A stretch of 64,000 nt of DNA from Pseudopithomyces maydicus (Eukaryota; Ascomycota; Dothideomycetes; Pleosporales; Didymosphaeriaceae). Location: assembly GCA_026873275.1 (NCBI GenBank), contig JANTUC010000014.1, positions 1,178,001 through 1,242,000 of the forward strand, given 5' to 3'. Shown in pieces: positions 13,238 through 25,891 of this stretch. A program made the position numbers and the translations under genes. The notes under the pieces are model-generated. The model was not told the origin of the DNA. It made no database searches and saw only the letters and a program-made list of their open reading frames with translations. Every line of letters begins with the position of its first letter. Position 1 is the stretch's first letter.

Positions 13238-13659
13238 GAGAGCAGGCATGGTGGAGCAGTTTGGAAAAAGTCAAAGATATGTGTAATGACCTTAGCAGCG
13301 TTCTGCGCACACGGTAAGAACTCATCTGATGGGTATCTACGCCTCTTCCGCGATTCTCTTGCCACGTGAGTTCTTTTGGTGTGATCATACCCTTTGGAGC
13401 AACTTCTAAACTCATAGACAAATGAATTGGTTTGGTACAAATCTATTGGTCTGAAATGGCGGCGTAAATATTTTGATCGTTCGATGTATCTCTAGTACGG
13501 GCATTTTTTCTATCAGGCGCCAGGTCTATTCAAATGTCCAATCAGTCCCCTATGTACAAGTTCAAACCTCAGCCTAGAGCTACTGAAGCCCCTTATATGC
13601 GCAAGTGCCTTCCAATTTGATAGGTCTTGGGCAGCTATGCCTCGCCCGCCATGTTTGAT
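13238..13659. other. Convergent 3' intergenic region
   Basis: This lies between the 3' ends of the oxidoreductase and thi6 genes. No gene, repeat or RNA motif was seen. Confidence 0.5.
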
Positions 13660-15490
13660 TTATAATTCCCTCAGCAGTCCCGCATCTGCCACCTCCTTCA
13701 AAGCTTCTACCTTCCATTTCTCAGGGCTCACTCCCCTATCCTCTACAACATCCATCCTCATCCTATACAACTCATCTATAAATGCTGGAACAAATGTCCC
13801 CGGCCCCCTAACATGCTCACTCAAACCCGCCGCCTCTGCCGCAATCTCAAAATGTAGCATTCCTGCAACAGCCGCGACAAGCTTATCTTGAGGCGCTGCT
13901 GCCATGTACGCAGAAATTGTTGTCCCAAGCGTACATCCACTCCCCGTCACCATACCCAAGTACTTATGCCCGTTGGAAATAGCGTACGTGCGCTCCCCAT
14001 CCGACACAACGTCCGTTGCACCCGTCATCAGCACGACGGTCCGCTCGCGGCGAGCCACGCGCGAGACGATATACGCCCGCTGTTCAAGGGTATACACTGC
14101 GTCTCCGCTGTCCACACCATGCTGCTGCTGCTGCTCCGTATCTTTCGCAGCCACCAGCGTAAAGCCCGAGGCCTGCGCCACGGCGATGATTTCCCGCTCG
14201 TTGCCCTTGATGAGCGAGAAGTAGCCCGATGCGAGGAGATACGCAAGGGCTTCTCTGCGAGCGGACGTGGCGCCCGCACCGACAGGGTCGAGCACGACAG
14301 GTGAGCCTGCAGCGTTGTACGCAGCGATGGCAAGGCGGTGGTTGTGCAGAGCGTCTGGAGTCGCGGTGCCCATGTTGATGACGAGGGCACCGCCGAGCCG
14401 GGCGAGATCGGGCGCTTCGGCACCGTTGTTGGACATGATGGGAGAGGCGCCGATGGCGAGGGCGACGCTCGCGGCGAAGTTTTGGACGACGAGGTTGGTC
14501 ATATTGTGGGAGAGGGGAGACTTGGTATGCACCGCTTTGGTTGCAGCTACGCAGGCGTCTTGGAGGGCGGACATGGAGGTCCAGTCGGCGTCTGATGTAG
14601 GAGTGGATGAAACGGCGAAATTGGGAGGAGTGGCAAGGAGAGTTTTGAGGTTGGCGGATGCTTGTTCGACGTCTTGGGCTCCGATGATGGCAGAGACGAC
14701 GGCGACGCCGTCGATGGACTTTGGTGTAGAGGAGTCGGAGGGGGCCTGAAGCTGGTAGGTGACGAGTTGGACATTGAGAGCATTGACGCCGCCTATGCAG
14801 ACTGTTTTGATCTTTCTCGAGGCTTCATCGGCCGTGTGGAGGTAGTGCAGGATTTTGCGGATGCCATTGACGCCAATGATCTCTTTGGTGTTTTTCTTTG
14901 TGGAGGTGGCGTAGAGCGTGCCGATGCCCAGATAGTCTGCCCCACGTTCAACAGCTACGCGGGCTTCTTCTATGGATGATACGGTGGCACCTATGATTCT
15001 GTCGTGGCCCAAGAGCTTACGGGCCTCTGAGATGTTCATGTCATCCTGGCCAAGGTGCACGCCCTCGCAGCCCAAGGCAAGAGCAACGTCGACGCGGTCG
15101 TTGATGATCAGAGGAACATTGTGCTTCTTGCATTTCTCATGGAGTGCCTTTGCAGTCTTGATCAGATCGCCCGTGTCACTTGTCTTGTCTCGGTATTGTA
15201 CCACGGTCACGCCTGGCACGGTGATTAGCGAGGGATGTTGTGAAACTGGAGCCGAAGTTTGTATGCTCGGATCGTCTAGGTTCTGGTCACGGCAATGGGA
15301 CAAAAGTCTCTGGCAAAGACTATTTCCAGGTGGCACGGCCCTGGCAGTAGGACAGAGCGGAGACGGTGGGACAATGGCACGTACCACCCAGGAGCGCCTG
15401 TTCGACGAGGTCGACGAGGTTCCGTGGCCCCAGAATAGCCGGGGTCGAATCAGTGACGAGGTACAGGGAATAATCGACGTGGTCCTTCAT
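13660..15490 (-). CDS. THI6: Bifunctional thiamine-phosphate synthase / hydroxyethylthiazole kinase
   Basis: This 552-aa enzyme makes thiamine phosphate. The N-terminal half (to about residue 235) is thiamine-phosphate synthase, with VQYRDK, the HLGQDDMNISEAR phosphate-binding region and GIGTLYATSTKKNT. The C-terminal half (about 260-552) is hydroxyethylthiazole kinase, with SHNMTNLVVQNFAA, VLDPVGAGAT, LIKGNEREI and the active-site Cys motif GSGCTLGTT. Exon 1 (15490-15385) supplies MKDHVDYSLYLVTD; the intron 15384-15213 splices to exon 2 (15212-13660), giving a continuous LLGGVTVVQYRDK. The domain order matches fungal Thi6. No TPP-riboswitch core motifs were found in the intron or leader. It converges on the SCCPDH-like gene. 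Confidence 0.96.
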
Positions 15491-16803
15491 CCTTGCAGCA
15501 GGGACGGATCAGCCCCGGACCGGCAGTCTGGTGCGTGGAGTGCGGCGGAGGGTTTTGGCTGCGTGTCTTGGTGGTCCCGGGTGGTGGATGGTCGGAGATA
15601 GGCTACGCTAGAGTTGGGATGGGATGGAATGATGGGCGGCGGCGTGAAAAGCTTGGGAGGCTAATGGTCGATGGGTGACGGCAACGGCGGGGAGGGCCTG
15701 CGGCCACATGGGACAGACTGCAGCCGTAAGAGGGCGGTCATGATGCTCGGCCCCTGCAGCCACAGCCAGGTGGAAATTTTTGCGTGCGATGAGTCGATTG
15801 CCGCTGCCGCCGTGAATGAGTGCTATGTGGCAGCAGAGGCCAGACTGCCACCTGGGTATGTACGTAGCAACAGAGGCTAGACTGCCTACCTATATGGATG
15901 GATGGATGTATGAATACACTACACATGACTGGAACTGGGCAGGCGGGCGGATACAGCAGATGCACGGATTGCTGAGCGGGATGCATGCTATTCTATGCTC
16001 TGCTGTAGCCGTCCACGGGCAGCAGGACGCGCGCCGGAGACAATCAGATGCTGCCCGCACTCGCACCCGCAGACAAAGACAAAGACAAAGCCAAAGCCGC
16101 CGCCGTGGACGGGGCACTGCGCAGACCTGTCCTGTCCTGTCCTGTCCTGTGCCGGGCTCCCTGTCCAGGGCGTTGGGGCGGGCGGCGGCGGTGGTGGTGG
16201 GCGGGCGCGGCACCGAACGCTGCTACCTTTTTCTCGCCGAGCGTGTCTTATAAAAACTGGAACCCGCCGCCTGATTTCCTCGCCCTCGACACGCCCGCAC
16301 CACGTCTCAAGCCCGCTTCCGCTCGCCACACAACCCCGACCCGCTGCAAAATATCCCCCACGCTGCCAGTGACTGCACTGCGCAAACCCTTTGGCTCACC
16401 CAGCAAACCGACCCGTGCCAGCTGCAGAGAGTCGCAACACCGCGGCCGCCTGCCAAACCGCCACCTCGCCCCTCAAGAGCCCCTCCACTGCCCTCCAGCG
16501 CCCACAGTCGACTGGCATATGTATTCGCGCCAAAGGAACGCTTTCCGACTCGACCCTCCCCCGAGCTGCAATCATTTCGCAGTACGCGGAAGCCCAGCAG
16601 TGTGCACCATTGTAGCCACGGCTAGCCAACTCCACCCCGACCACGCGTCTTACACACCCTCCACCCATACCCAGAGCCTGCACCTACTGCATGTCTCTTT
16701 CGGCCCTCACCAACACTCCTAGTGTGAACAGACAAGCCCGTCCCGAATCCAAGAAATAAATCATCCAAAACCCGTACTCAACCAGTCCCTCACCACCGCA
16801 ACC
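15491..16803. promoter_or_regulatory. Divergent promoter region of THI6 and TIF5
   Basis: About 1.3 kb, very GC-rich in the middle, with short tandem repeats at 16073-16150. A TATAAAA lies at 16249-16255 on the plus strand, which could position a long 5' leader for the eIF5 gene. The context before the eIF5 start (CAACCATGG) is strong. Open frames here are composition artefacts. Confidence 0.45.
16073..16150. repeat. Short tandem repeats (ACAAAG)n and (CCTGT)5
   Basis: Three copies of ACAAAG lie at 16073-16090 and five perfect copies of CCTGT at 16126-16150, upstream of the eIF5 gene. Confidence 0.9.
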
Positions 16804-18151
16804 ATGGCCACCATCAACGTCCGCCGCGATGTCACCGACCCCTTCTACCGCTACAAGATGGAGCGCCTCCAGTCCAAGATTGAAGGCAAGGGCAACGGTA
16901 TCAAGACCGTCATCGTCAACCTGACCAGCGTTGCCAACTCCCTCGACCGCCCTCCTGCCTGTAAGCGCCCCTCCCCCCACATCAGACCCTTTTCTCCATT
17001 ACATAAGCTAACCTCCTATAGATGTCATCAAATACTTTGGCTTCGAGCTGGGTGCCCAGACCAACACGAACCCGGCCGACGACCGCTGGATCATCAACGG
17101 CGCCCACGATGCCAGCAAGCTTCAGGACTACCTCGACGGCTTCATCTCCAAGTTCGTCCTGTGCAAGAAGTGCAAGAACCCCGAGACTGTCATGGACGTC
17201 AAGGACGGCCTCATCAAGCTGGACTGCAAGGCTTGCGGTCAAATCTCCCAGGTCGACCTGCGCTTGAAGCTCAGCTCCTTCATCCTCAAGAACCAGCCCA
17301 AGAAGGGAAAGAAGGACAAGACCACCAAGAAAGCTGAGCGTCGTGCCCGCAAGGCCGAGAAGGCCGAGGAGGACGATGCCTCCCAGAACGGAGGAAGCCC
17401 TGGTGATAGTGCGTCCGACCACGGTGACGAGAACGGTGATGATTACGGGATCCCCGCTGGCAGCGATGACGAGATCACCCGCCAGATCGAAGACGGCGCT
17501 CTTGATCTCGATGACGAGCCCGAGGAGAAGGAGGTCCAATGGGCCACCGACTTCTCTGCCGATGCCGTCAAGTCTCGCGCTGAGGTCCTCCCCGAGGACC
17601 TGAAGCGTGCCGCCATCAACCCCGCTGCCTTCGCTGAGGACGGCGAGGACGCCGAGGGAGGCTCCTCCGTCTACGACGAATTCGGCAAGTGGATCCTCGA
17701 CACGGCCGCCGAGAAGGGATCCGTCGACAAGATCGACAGCGTCGAAGTCTACGTCAAGGCCAAGGAGCTGGGCATCGAGAGCAAGCACCGCACCCTGACG
17801 GTCCTCGCGCAGACGCTCTTCGACGACAAGATCGTCAAGCAGATCGACGGCCGCGCCGCCATGCTCAAGAAGATGATCACCTCGGAGAAGCACGAGAAGG
17901 CCCTCCTCGGCGGCACGGAGCGCTTCGTCGGCAATGAGAAGCCAGAGCTCATCCCCCAGGTCTCCGCCATCCTCATCAAGTACTACCAGAACGACCTCGT
18001 CTCGGAAGAGGTCCTCAAGCCCTGGGGCTCCCGCGCTAGCAAGAAGTACGTCGATATCAAGGTTAGCAAGCAGGTTCGTCGCTCGGCGGAGAAGTTCATG
18101 GAGTGGCTTGACCAGGCGGAGAGCGATGAGGAGGACGAGGACTCTGAGTAG
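16804..18151 (+). CDS. TIF5: Translation initiation factor eIF5
   Basis: A 428-aa product, matching the family's usual 405-430 aa. eIF5 is the GTPase-activating protein of eIF2 in the 43S complex. The N-terminus (INVRRDVTDPFYRYKM) carries the arginine finger, here Arg16, equivalent to mammalian Arg15. A four-Cys zinc ribbon follows (Cys100, 103, 121, 124: CKKC and CKAC). A Lys-rich linker and acidic middle lead to a C-terminal W2/HEAT domain ending in acidic residues (SDEEDEDSE), which binds eIF2-beta and eIF3. Exon 1 is 16804-16960; the intron 16961-17021 has a GCTAAC branch point; exon 2 is 17022-18151. Codon use is strongly C/G-ending, as expected for a highly expressed gene. A long antisense open frame over exon 2 is a by-product of this. 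Confidence 0.97.
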
Positions 18152-18950
18152 GAGACTCGCCGGTTCGCCGAAGGACGTCGGTTGGATTGGAAAGTCTGTT
18201 GTAAATTGGTTCAAGTCAATGGTAGTGTCTTTGCTTGCCTAGACGGGTTGCAGTGCTGGCGGGCAGCGAGGTTCCTGGTTCCTGGTTGCTTGCTAGCTTG
18301 CTTTCCTGCTCCCTATTTCCCTCCTTATCTGTAGTTGTGTAGAAAATAAAAGCATTGCTTTTGAACTGGTTCGGTTGTATGCATGTGACGAGGTGTTCTG
18401 GTGTGCTCGTCTGCCGCCCTCATTCCCCTTCTGAGGCAGCCCTTCTGTAAGGTGATTTGTCGGACCAAAGTGCTGATGAAAATACACACATACACACTTG
18501 ATCACCCAAACACATTAATACACAGAAATCTCAGTCATCATAAGAACATCCAGTCCATTGTACACTTATCTCAGTACATATTTCATTTCGTCAGCGCCCT
18601 TGGCATGGCGACCATGTTAAACGCCAAAGCGCCTCTTCCCGGCCTGTCCCGCGCTGGAGTCTATACCATCATCGCTCAATCGATCCATCAATCAATCAAT
18701 CAATCAATCAATCCACCACGAGTGGCAGCATACACGCTACCCATTTACGCTCATACTCATACACGATTTCTTCCTTTTCGCTTTCTCCTTCTCTTCATTA
18801 TTCTCCCACCGTTCTCTTCCCCTCTGCATCCCATTCAATTCCAGATCCTAATCCAAATCCAACCACCACCCCAAAAAAATAACAACCTATTTCTTCCTTC
18901 CTTCCCCCTCCCATCCATCCATCCATCCATTCCATCCATCCCATCACTCC
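18152..18950. other. Convergent 3' region with microsatellites
   Basis: This holds the 3' UTRs of TIF5 and PFS2. An ATCA repeat runs at about 18686-18713 and a CCAT repeat at about 18911-18940. No gene was seen; the long plus-strand frame crossing it is unsupported. Confidence 0.5.
18686..18713. repeat. (ATCA)n microsatellite
   Basis: About seven tetranucleotide copies in the convergent 3' region. Confidence 0.9.
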
Positions 18951-20969
18951 CTACCTCGCCTTCCTATAATTCCCCCTCCTCATCTCCGCCTTCAAACTAT
19001 CCTGCTGACTCGGCAACGGCGCCCTCCTCCCCCCTGCCCTTGCCCCTGGCCCTGCGGCGGCGTCCCACTCTGCTGTCCAGGGACCGACACAGGCACAGGC
19101 GGCGCGCCCGGCATCCCCGGCAGCGGCGGAAACGCAAATCCAGGCGGCAAGTTGGGCGGCGGAATCGGCGGCGCGCCATTGAGCGGGAACGGAAACGGCG
19201 GCGTTGCTGTAGCGCCCGAGGCGGACGGCGGTGGGAAAGGCGGCGGCGGAGGAGGCGGAGGCGGGACACCGCCTGGGAAGGCGAAGGCTGGGTTCGGAGG
19301 CGGATTTGCGCCGGGGAGGGGGGCGGGGGGAGGGCGCCTGAGGCGATGAGTTGCGCGAGGCGTTGGGGGTCCATTCCTGGGGGGAAGCCGGGGGGAAGGC
19401 GCCGTTTGGAGGGGGCGGCGGGGGGTGGATTGGGAGGTTGGAGGGGGCGCGGGGAGGCCGCCGATGCCGGGGAGGATGCTGGAAGTGCCGTCTGGGGCGG
19501 TGTTGAGGCCTGGGAGGGTGAGGCCTGGTGGGAGGAAGGGACCGGGGGCGTGGCGGGAGGGCATTTTCTGGTCGACGAGGCCCTCTGCTTCGTCTTCTGC
19601 TTCTTGCTCTTCTTCGTCGCGCATCTGGCGGCGGCCCTGGCCGCGGTCGTATGTGCCCTGGGCTTCGGCGGCGGCGGTGCCGATGTGGTATCTGTCGTTT
19701 GTCCAGGAGGAGTCGCCGGGGCGGGGGCGGGCCCAGAAGCGGGTGACGCGGTCGTTTGAACCCGAGGCGAGGATGTGGCCGAGGGGGTGCCAGTCGAGGG
19801 TCCAGACTGTGAAGTCGTGGGCGTACTGGAGCTTGTGGGCGGGGTGTATTGTTTGGGCGGGGGCGTTTTGCGGGTCGGCCGAGTCGAAGGGGAGGTGGTG
19901 GGCGCGACGCCCTGGGGGGCGTTCTGCTCGTCGAGGAGCCAGTGGAAGATGCTGCCGTCGACGCCGCCCGTGGAGAGCAGGTTCTTGTGCATGGGGTGCC
20001 AGGCCATGGTTGTGACGTCCTTTTCGTGGCCGCGCAGGAGCAGAACGTCGCGCATCATGCGCAAGTCGAAGATCCTGGCGGATTGGTCACGGGCGCACGT
20101 TGCCATCATGTTGCCGAGAACGGGCTCAAACAAAGTCTTTGCAATTGGGTTTTTATGTCCACGTAGAGTTGACAGACAGCGGCCCGTCCGCGGGTCCCAC
20201 AGCTTGACCGTGTGATCCTTGGACCCCGAGCAGAGCAGCCCCTTGACGGGGTGCCAGTCGACCGTCCTCACCTCCCACCCGTGTCCCGTCAGCGTCGACT
20301 CCTCTTGGCTCGAGGCGAAGTCCCAAATCTTCAGCGTCTGGTCGTCCGAGGCAGTGACGAACTTTGAGTCGGTGGGCGCAATGGCCAGGCCGCGGATGGC
20401 CTGCTGGTCGTGTGCCTGGATCTCCTTGACGTTGTTAAAGTTGGTTTGCCAGTACTTGATGATACCCGTCTGGTCTGCGGAGAGGAGCCAGTCGTCGGTG
20501 TGGGTGTAGGCGACGCCGCGGATAGCCGACTCGTGGGCCTGCATGATGGTCTCGAAGTTGAAGCCCATGCCGTTCCAGAGGGTGAACTCGCCGCTGGTGG
20601 AGCCGGTGAGCAGGCGGCGGCCCTCGGGGGTCCATTTGACGACGTTGATGGGGTGCTTGACCTTGTTCAGCGACGAGTGCAGGGCCTTTGCGGGGATCGA
20701 CTCGGCGGCGTTGGTGAGGCGGGCGGCGGGCGGCGCCATGTCGACGATGTAGCTTGCGCTGGGGCGCTCGACCTCCCGGTACGGCTGGTTCTTGTAGCGC
20801 GGGGTGCGGTTGCGCATCCACTGCACCACGGTCGATCCATAGTCAGTCACGGCGCCTGTATGGGAATTGGAGGTTAGCTCTTGATCTCAAGTTGAGACAC
20901 AGGGCGAGAGAGAAACACACGCTTGGGCCGCGGGCGCGGCGGGCCGTCGTATTGGTGGTAGTCGGCCAT
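18951..20969 (-). CDS. PFS2: Polyadenylation factor Pfs2/WDR33, WD40 protein, five frameshifts
   Basis: Pfs2 is the WD40 scaffold of the cleavage and polyadenylation factor that recognises the poly(A) signal. Exon 1 (20969-20921) joins through the intron 20920-20856 to give KRAVTDYGSTVVQWMRNRTP, the family hallmark, followed by seven WD40 blades (for example WTPEGRRLLTGS and GSKDHTVKLWD). The frame then breaks in G/C runs. The last blade (DFTVWTLDWHPLGHILASGS) needs one base at 19889-19892. The Pro/Gly-rich tail needs one each at 19443-19447, 19420-19425 and 19318-19323 to expose GMDPQRLAQLIASGALPPP. The terminal PLPSQQDSLKAEMRRGN needs one at 19029-19034. With five bases added the coding length is 1959, exactly 653 codons (652 aa). 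The gene is probably intact in the organism. Confidence 0.93.
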
Positions 20970-21538
20970 GGCGGAGAGGAGGAGGGCCCGGTGCGGGCGG
21001 TGGTGGATGGAGGAGGCACCAGGGGGCGTGACGGAGGGGCGGCGCTCGTCGGTCTGGTTTGCTTTGTTGTCGCGCGCGCGCTGGAGCTGGTCGCGAGCTT
21101 CGAACTGGGGTTCGCCAAGGCGTGCAGCCACCAGCCACAGCATACAATCCACCAGCCACGGCGCTGTAGGGCTAGGCTACCATAGTGGGAAGCGGGTGCA
21201 GGGAGAGCCACACCAACGGCCATTGACGTCGCCTGGAGGCGCTGCATGCGCGAATACATGCATCGAATCGTCCCCGCATCGCCCGTCTCAACACTTCCGC
21301 TCTGGGCATATCTCACGCTGCTGATAAAAAAATATGGAACTTCGCCATCCCATCGCTCGTCCCCTCGGCCAAGCCTCTGTTTCCGTCCATTCCATCCGTG
21401 GGCTCAGGAGCCCGTCGCCGCACCCGATCAAGCCCACCACACCACGTCTGCCCAGCACACGTCGCCTTTGTACATAATAAGCCCACCGTTGCCTGCATGG
21501 TTGTCACCCTCCCCTAGACCCAATTGTCCTCGCCTGCA
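20970..21538. promoter_or_regulatory. Divergent promoter region of PFS2 and the acyltransferase gene
   Basis: About 570 bases between two head-to-head starts. No gene was seen. It is GC-rich near PFS2 and more mixed toward the acyltransferase. Confidence 0.45.
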
Positions 21539-23296
21539 ATGGCCACTATTGTAAATACTCTCTCCACCGCCATGGAGGCGCCGCACACCTCCAGCTCCTC
21601 CCCGTTGCCTCCGTATCGCCCCAAGACCGCCGAGCAGCAACCCCCCAGTGGCCCCTCCCGGACCGTCAAGAAGACGAAATACCGCCATGTCTTCGCGACT
21701 CACTCGCAGAGCCGCATGTCGTGCCTGACCCACGGTGCACCCACGCCCAGCTTTGTCGGTTTCCGGAACCTGATGATCCTCGTCCTCGGTGCGCATCCCT
21801 CGCTCGCTACCGCCCATGTTGAGCCGCCCCTAACCGCAGCCAGTCTTCTCGAACCTGCGATTGATGATTGAGAACTTTCGCAAGGTATGGCCAGCATTCA
21901 CTTGTCTGCTGTCGACTGGCTGACCCGTCCAGTATGGCGTTCTCATATGTCTTTCATGCCACGGCTACAGCCGCCAAGACGTCATCTATGGTCTCGCTCT
22001 CTACTTCTCTATCCCATGCCAGCTGTTCATCGCATACCTGATCGAACTGGTGGCTGCTCAACAGGCGAAGAATGCTCTGGCACGTATGAAACGAGCGGGT
22101 GAGGAGCACGACACCCCCGAGAAGCAGGCAGCCGCCCGACGCAGCTTCAAGAAGATCTGGACTATTGTTGCATTTGGTCATGGCGCCAACGCCACCTTCA
22201 ATCTGTGGGTCTGCTCGTACTTTGTCTACTACTACATTCACCATCCGGGGATCGGAACGCTCTGTGAGCTCCATGCGGTCGTAGTGTGGCTCAAGGCCTG
22301 CTCGTACGCTTTCACAAATCGTAAGCTACCTTCCTCGGGCACTGTATCGTGAATCATGAATTAACACATGACTTGCCAGGTGATTTGCGACATGCTCTTC
22401 TGCACCCCAACCAGTCCGAGCCGCTGCCCGAAATCTACGCCACTTGCCCTTACCCCAGAAACATCAGCTTTTCCAACCTCTGCTACTTTTGGTGGGCACC
22501 GACGCTTGTATATCAGCCTGCCTACCCCCGCACTGACCGCATCCGTTGGGGCTACGTCGCAATGCGAGCTCTGGAGGTTTTCGGTCTCGCCATTGCCATC
22601 TGGATTGCATCTGCTCAGTACGCTGCGCCCTTGTTGCAAAACTCCCTCGATAAGATGGCCAGCCTTGACTTCGTCTCCATTGTGGAGCGCGTCATGAAGC
22701 TCTCTACCGTGTCTCTCTTTTGCTGGCTCTGTGGCTTCTTTGCCCTCTTCCAATCTTCGCTGAATGGCCTGGCCGAAATCATGCGCTTCGCCGACCGTGA
22801 GTTCTACGCAGAATGGTGGAACGTCAGCAGCGTGCGCGAGTATTGGACTAGCTGGAACAAACCCGTGACCAACTTCATGCGCCGCCACGTCTATAGCCCG
22901 CTGGTGGGTCGAGGCATGCCACCGGCACTTGCGCAGATCGTGGTGTTCTTCTTATCTGCGGTGCTCCATGAGCTGCTCGTCGGCATCCCAACCCACAACA
23001 TCCTTGGTAAGTACTTGACTCTTAGGCATGATACACACGAGCTTGAACTGATTTGCCCAGGCGTTGCATTCATTGGCATGATGTTCCAGATCCCACTTAT
23101 CGTGTTCACCGACATGCTCAAAAAGGTCAAAGGTATCCGAGGCGAAGTGGCAGGCAATATGATCTTCTGGATCAGTTTTTGCCTGGTCGGACAGCCGCTG
23201 GGAGCACTGCTGTACTTCTTCGCCTGGCATGCCAAATACGGCAGTGTCTCTAAGCAGTTCCCGCAGAGCCCTGCCCTGCACCTTGTGGGACGCTAA
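21539..23296 (+). CDS. Diacylglycerol/sterol O-acyltransferase (MBOAT, DGAT1/ARE type)
   Basis: A 513-aa multi-pass ER membrane enzyme that esterifies diacylglycerol or sterol with acyl-CoA for storage lipid. Five exons: 21539-21788, 21844-21884 (41 bases), 21933-22320, 22380-23006 and 23061-23296; all joins keep frame. Evidence for the family is the FYAEWWN motif (the FYxDWWN signature), the active-site His in VLHELLVGIPTHNI, the NLRLMIENFRKYG segment and about eight or nine hydrophobic helices. The hydrophilic N-terminus (first 75 residues) is Ser/Pro-rich. The FYxDWWN signature and the following segments fit DGAT1 slightly better than yeast Are1/Are2, but the acceptor substrate cannot be decided from sequence. 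Confidence 0.9.
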
Positions 23297-24532
23297 TTCA
23301 CCCTCCTCCGGCTTTTAGATTGATTTTTTCGGGACCCCGTGTAGGATCTAGCCCCGTACATACATACGTACAGCACGGATGTTCATATTGGAGTGTTGCG
23401 CAGGGCTATTTCGGGTTTTTGTAGATACACATACATATAGACGCTATTTGCGACACACAATGTTGAACCCTTCCTTCAAAGCAATTACATCCAAAATTAC
23501 CTACGACGAATCTGTAGAACACTCCGGTTGCGCAATACAACGAGGACCCCGATATGTACCAGGTACGTGAGTAAGTATCTATGCACACGGCATTTAAACA
23601 GCTCCACTTCAAGCACGAACGTTTCTGCAGGACCGCGGCGTTGGAACGTGGGCGGGTGCTGGGTGCATGCTTGCCGCTCCCACGGGTCCACACCCACCCA
23701 CCTATCTGCCTACCGTACAGATACAGATACATATTCCTTTTGCCAACCACGTTCTCCTCCCCAGCCTCCGGGTCACGCACACATCACGTACATACATACA
23801 TACCGCACCCCCTGCACCTCATGACAGACATACCGTAAATTCCCCTCCACGTACGAGCCACGGCACGCCTCCCATCAAATCAGCATCCCTCCCACCCGCC
23901 TTCTGCACTCCAAAAGCAAAACCCGGAATCCGGCCTAGCCCACATGCATCTCGCCTTCGGCTCCGCCGCGTCGCCTTGCCCCTTGCGCGCAAGCGCCGGG
24001 CCCGCTGTGGGGATCGGCGCGCTGAGAAACGGGCTGGGAGCGGTCTGAGCGGGCAGAACCTGCAGACCCAGTCCAGTCCAGTCTTGCAGGCCCGGGTCGT
24101 CTGCAGGGTGTGCAGCAGCAGCAAAAGTTCGATGGCTTGGCGGGCGGACGCCATACACGGTAGGTATATAAGATGGGGCGCGAGCCGCGGGGGCGAGCGT
24201 TCTTGACTCGAATTCGACAGTCTACGAACTGACAAGGTTGTCTGCGAAGGAAGTGCAGACCGTGAGCGACTTTTGGAGTTTTGCGCTCGCGTCGAGGGGG
24301 AAAGCTCCAATCCTGCCAGCCAGTTCAGCTAGACAGCCAGACAGCCAGCCAGCCAGCTAGTTCGTCAATCGATTGATCGTGAAAAGGAAAAAGAGAAGGA
24401 GATTTGGAAAGCAAGAGTCGCGTCTGGTATCCATCTGATCGGTTCCCGGATCCTCCCACCAATCTACCTCCCTGGAACGTAGCGCTTCGAAGCCTCCGGA
24501 TACATACATTGTCAGCGCCGTCTCGACCGACC
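23297..24532. other. Intergenic region upstream of SLC35F-type gene
   Basis: About 1.2 kb with short CATA-type runs near 23788-23805 and no supported gene. The 3' part is likely promoter and leader of the transporter gene; a GTATATAAG box at about 24164-24172 is a plausible TATA element. Confidence 0.45.
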
Positions 24533-25891
24533 ATGGCCCAAAACGCCACCATCCAGGAATCCTTCGCCCCGCGCAAGGACGACATCGACATGACGGAGAG
24601 CGACACCATCGTGCACCAGCCCAAGGGCGCGGACGCCGGCCCTGAAAACGGACACGGCGTCCCGACTCTCGTTGCTTCGCACGAGGCGAGCCCCGTGCTG
24701 GAGCGCGATGCGGCGACGCAGGGGTCGTGGACTGCGTACGTGAAGACGAAGCAGTTTTGGATTGCGATGTTGTTGGGGCAGAGTATGTTTTTTCTGATTT
24801 CTTGAATTTTTGCCTTGTTTTCTTCTTTCCCAGCCAGTACGTCGGTGGTGAAATATGTCAAAAGAAGAGAGAAGAGAAATGAGAGATGAGATATGAGATA
24901 TGCTAATACCCACCCAGCCCTCGCCATCTGCATCACATCCACCAACACGCTCTCCCAGCTCCTCAGCAACGAAGGCACCTCCATCCCGGCCTTCCAGTCC
25001 TTCTTCAACTACGTCCTCCTCAACATCATCTACACGGGGTACACGCTGTACAAGCTCGGGTTCAAGGGCTGGGCCAAGCTGGTCCTCAAGGACGGGTGGC
25101 GCTTCCTCATCCTCGCCTTCATCGACGTCGAGGGCAACTACTTCATCGTCCTCGCCTACCGCTACACCACCATCCTCTCCGCCCAACTCATCAATTTCTG
25201 GGCCATCGTCGTCGTCGTCATCCTCTCCTTCCTGCTCCTCCGCGTGCGCTACCGCTGGACGCAGATCGCCGGCATCTTCCTGTGCATCGGCGGCGTCGGC
25301 GTGCTCTTCGGCTCGGACCGGCTAACGGGGTACAACCAGTTCCCGGCCAGCAACGCGGTCAAGGGCGACCTCTTCGCGCTGCTCGGCGCCAGCTTGTACG
25401 GCATCTCCAACACCTTCGAGGAGTTCCTCGTCAGCGAGCACCCGCTGTACGTGGTCATCGGGCAGCTCGGCTTCTGGGGCATGTTCATCAACGGCGCGCA
25501 GGCGGGCATCTTCGACCGCGCGTCGTTCCGCACCGCGACGTGGAACGCACGCGTCGGCGGCTATCTGACGGGGTACACGCTGATTCTGTCCATGTTCTAC
25601 AGCATGGCGCCTATCCTGTTTCGGCTGACGAGCGCGGCCTTCTTCAACATCTCGTTGCTGACGGGCAACTTTTGGGGCGTCGCCATCGGCGTAAAGGTGT
25701 TCCATCTGAGGATCCACTGGATGTATCCGATTGCGTTTGTGCTGATCTTGGTGGGGCAGGTGATTTACTTTTTGAAGCAGGGGTCGTTGGCCGAGCAGAA
25801 GAAGCCGTGGTTGGGAGAGGATCAGGATAAGGGGGTTTCGGGGATTGGGACGGCGAAGAGGAGGGTGGAGAGGCCCGAGGCGATTGTTTAG
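24533..25891 (+). CDS. SLC35F-family (DUF914) membrane transporter
   Basis: A 407-aa protein with a hydrophilic acidic N-terminus (about 80 residues) and about ten hydrophobic helices. It resembles the SLC35F1/F2/F6 drug/metabolite-transporter branch; helpful segments are LAICITSTNTLSQLL, LAYRYTTILSAQLINFWAI and GDLFALLGASLYGISNTFEE. Exon 1 is 24533-24782; the intron 24783-24917 contains in-frame stops; exon 2 (24918-25891) restores GQTLAICITSTN. The C-terminus is short, cytosolic and basic. Substrate unknown; family members are linked to nucleotide-sugar, queuosine or thiamine-like transport, so no specific substrate is proposed. Confidence 0.88.

Noticed and set aside
13660..15700. TPP riboswitch controlling THI6
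   Set aside because: Neither the CTGAGA-type core nor the GATCTGG-like partner was found in the intron or leader by eye; a covariance search would settle it.
16982..18214. 410-codon open frame antisense to eIF5
   Set aside because: It mirrors the strongly biased codons of eIF5 exon 2 (Leu/Val-rich shadow) and has no domain or splice logic; eIF5 is certain on the other strand.
18401..19759. 452-codon plus-strand frame over the PFS2 tail
   Set aside because: Low-complexity Arg/Gly/Pro product antisense to the Pro/Gly-rich PFS2 tail; no homology.
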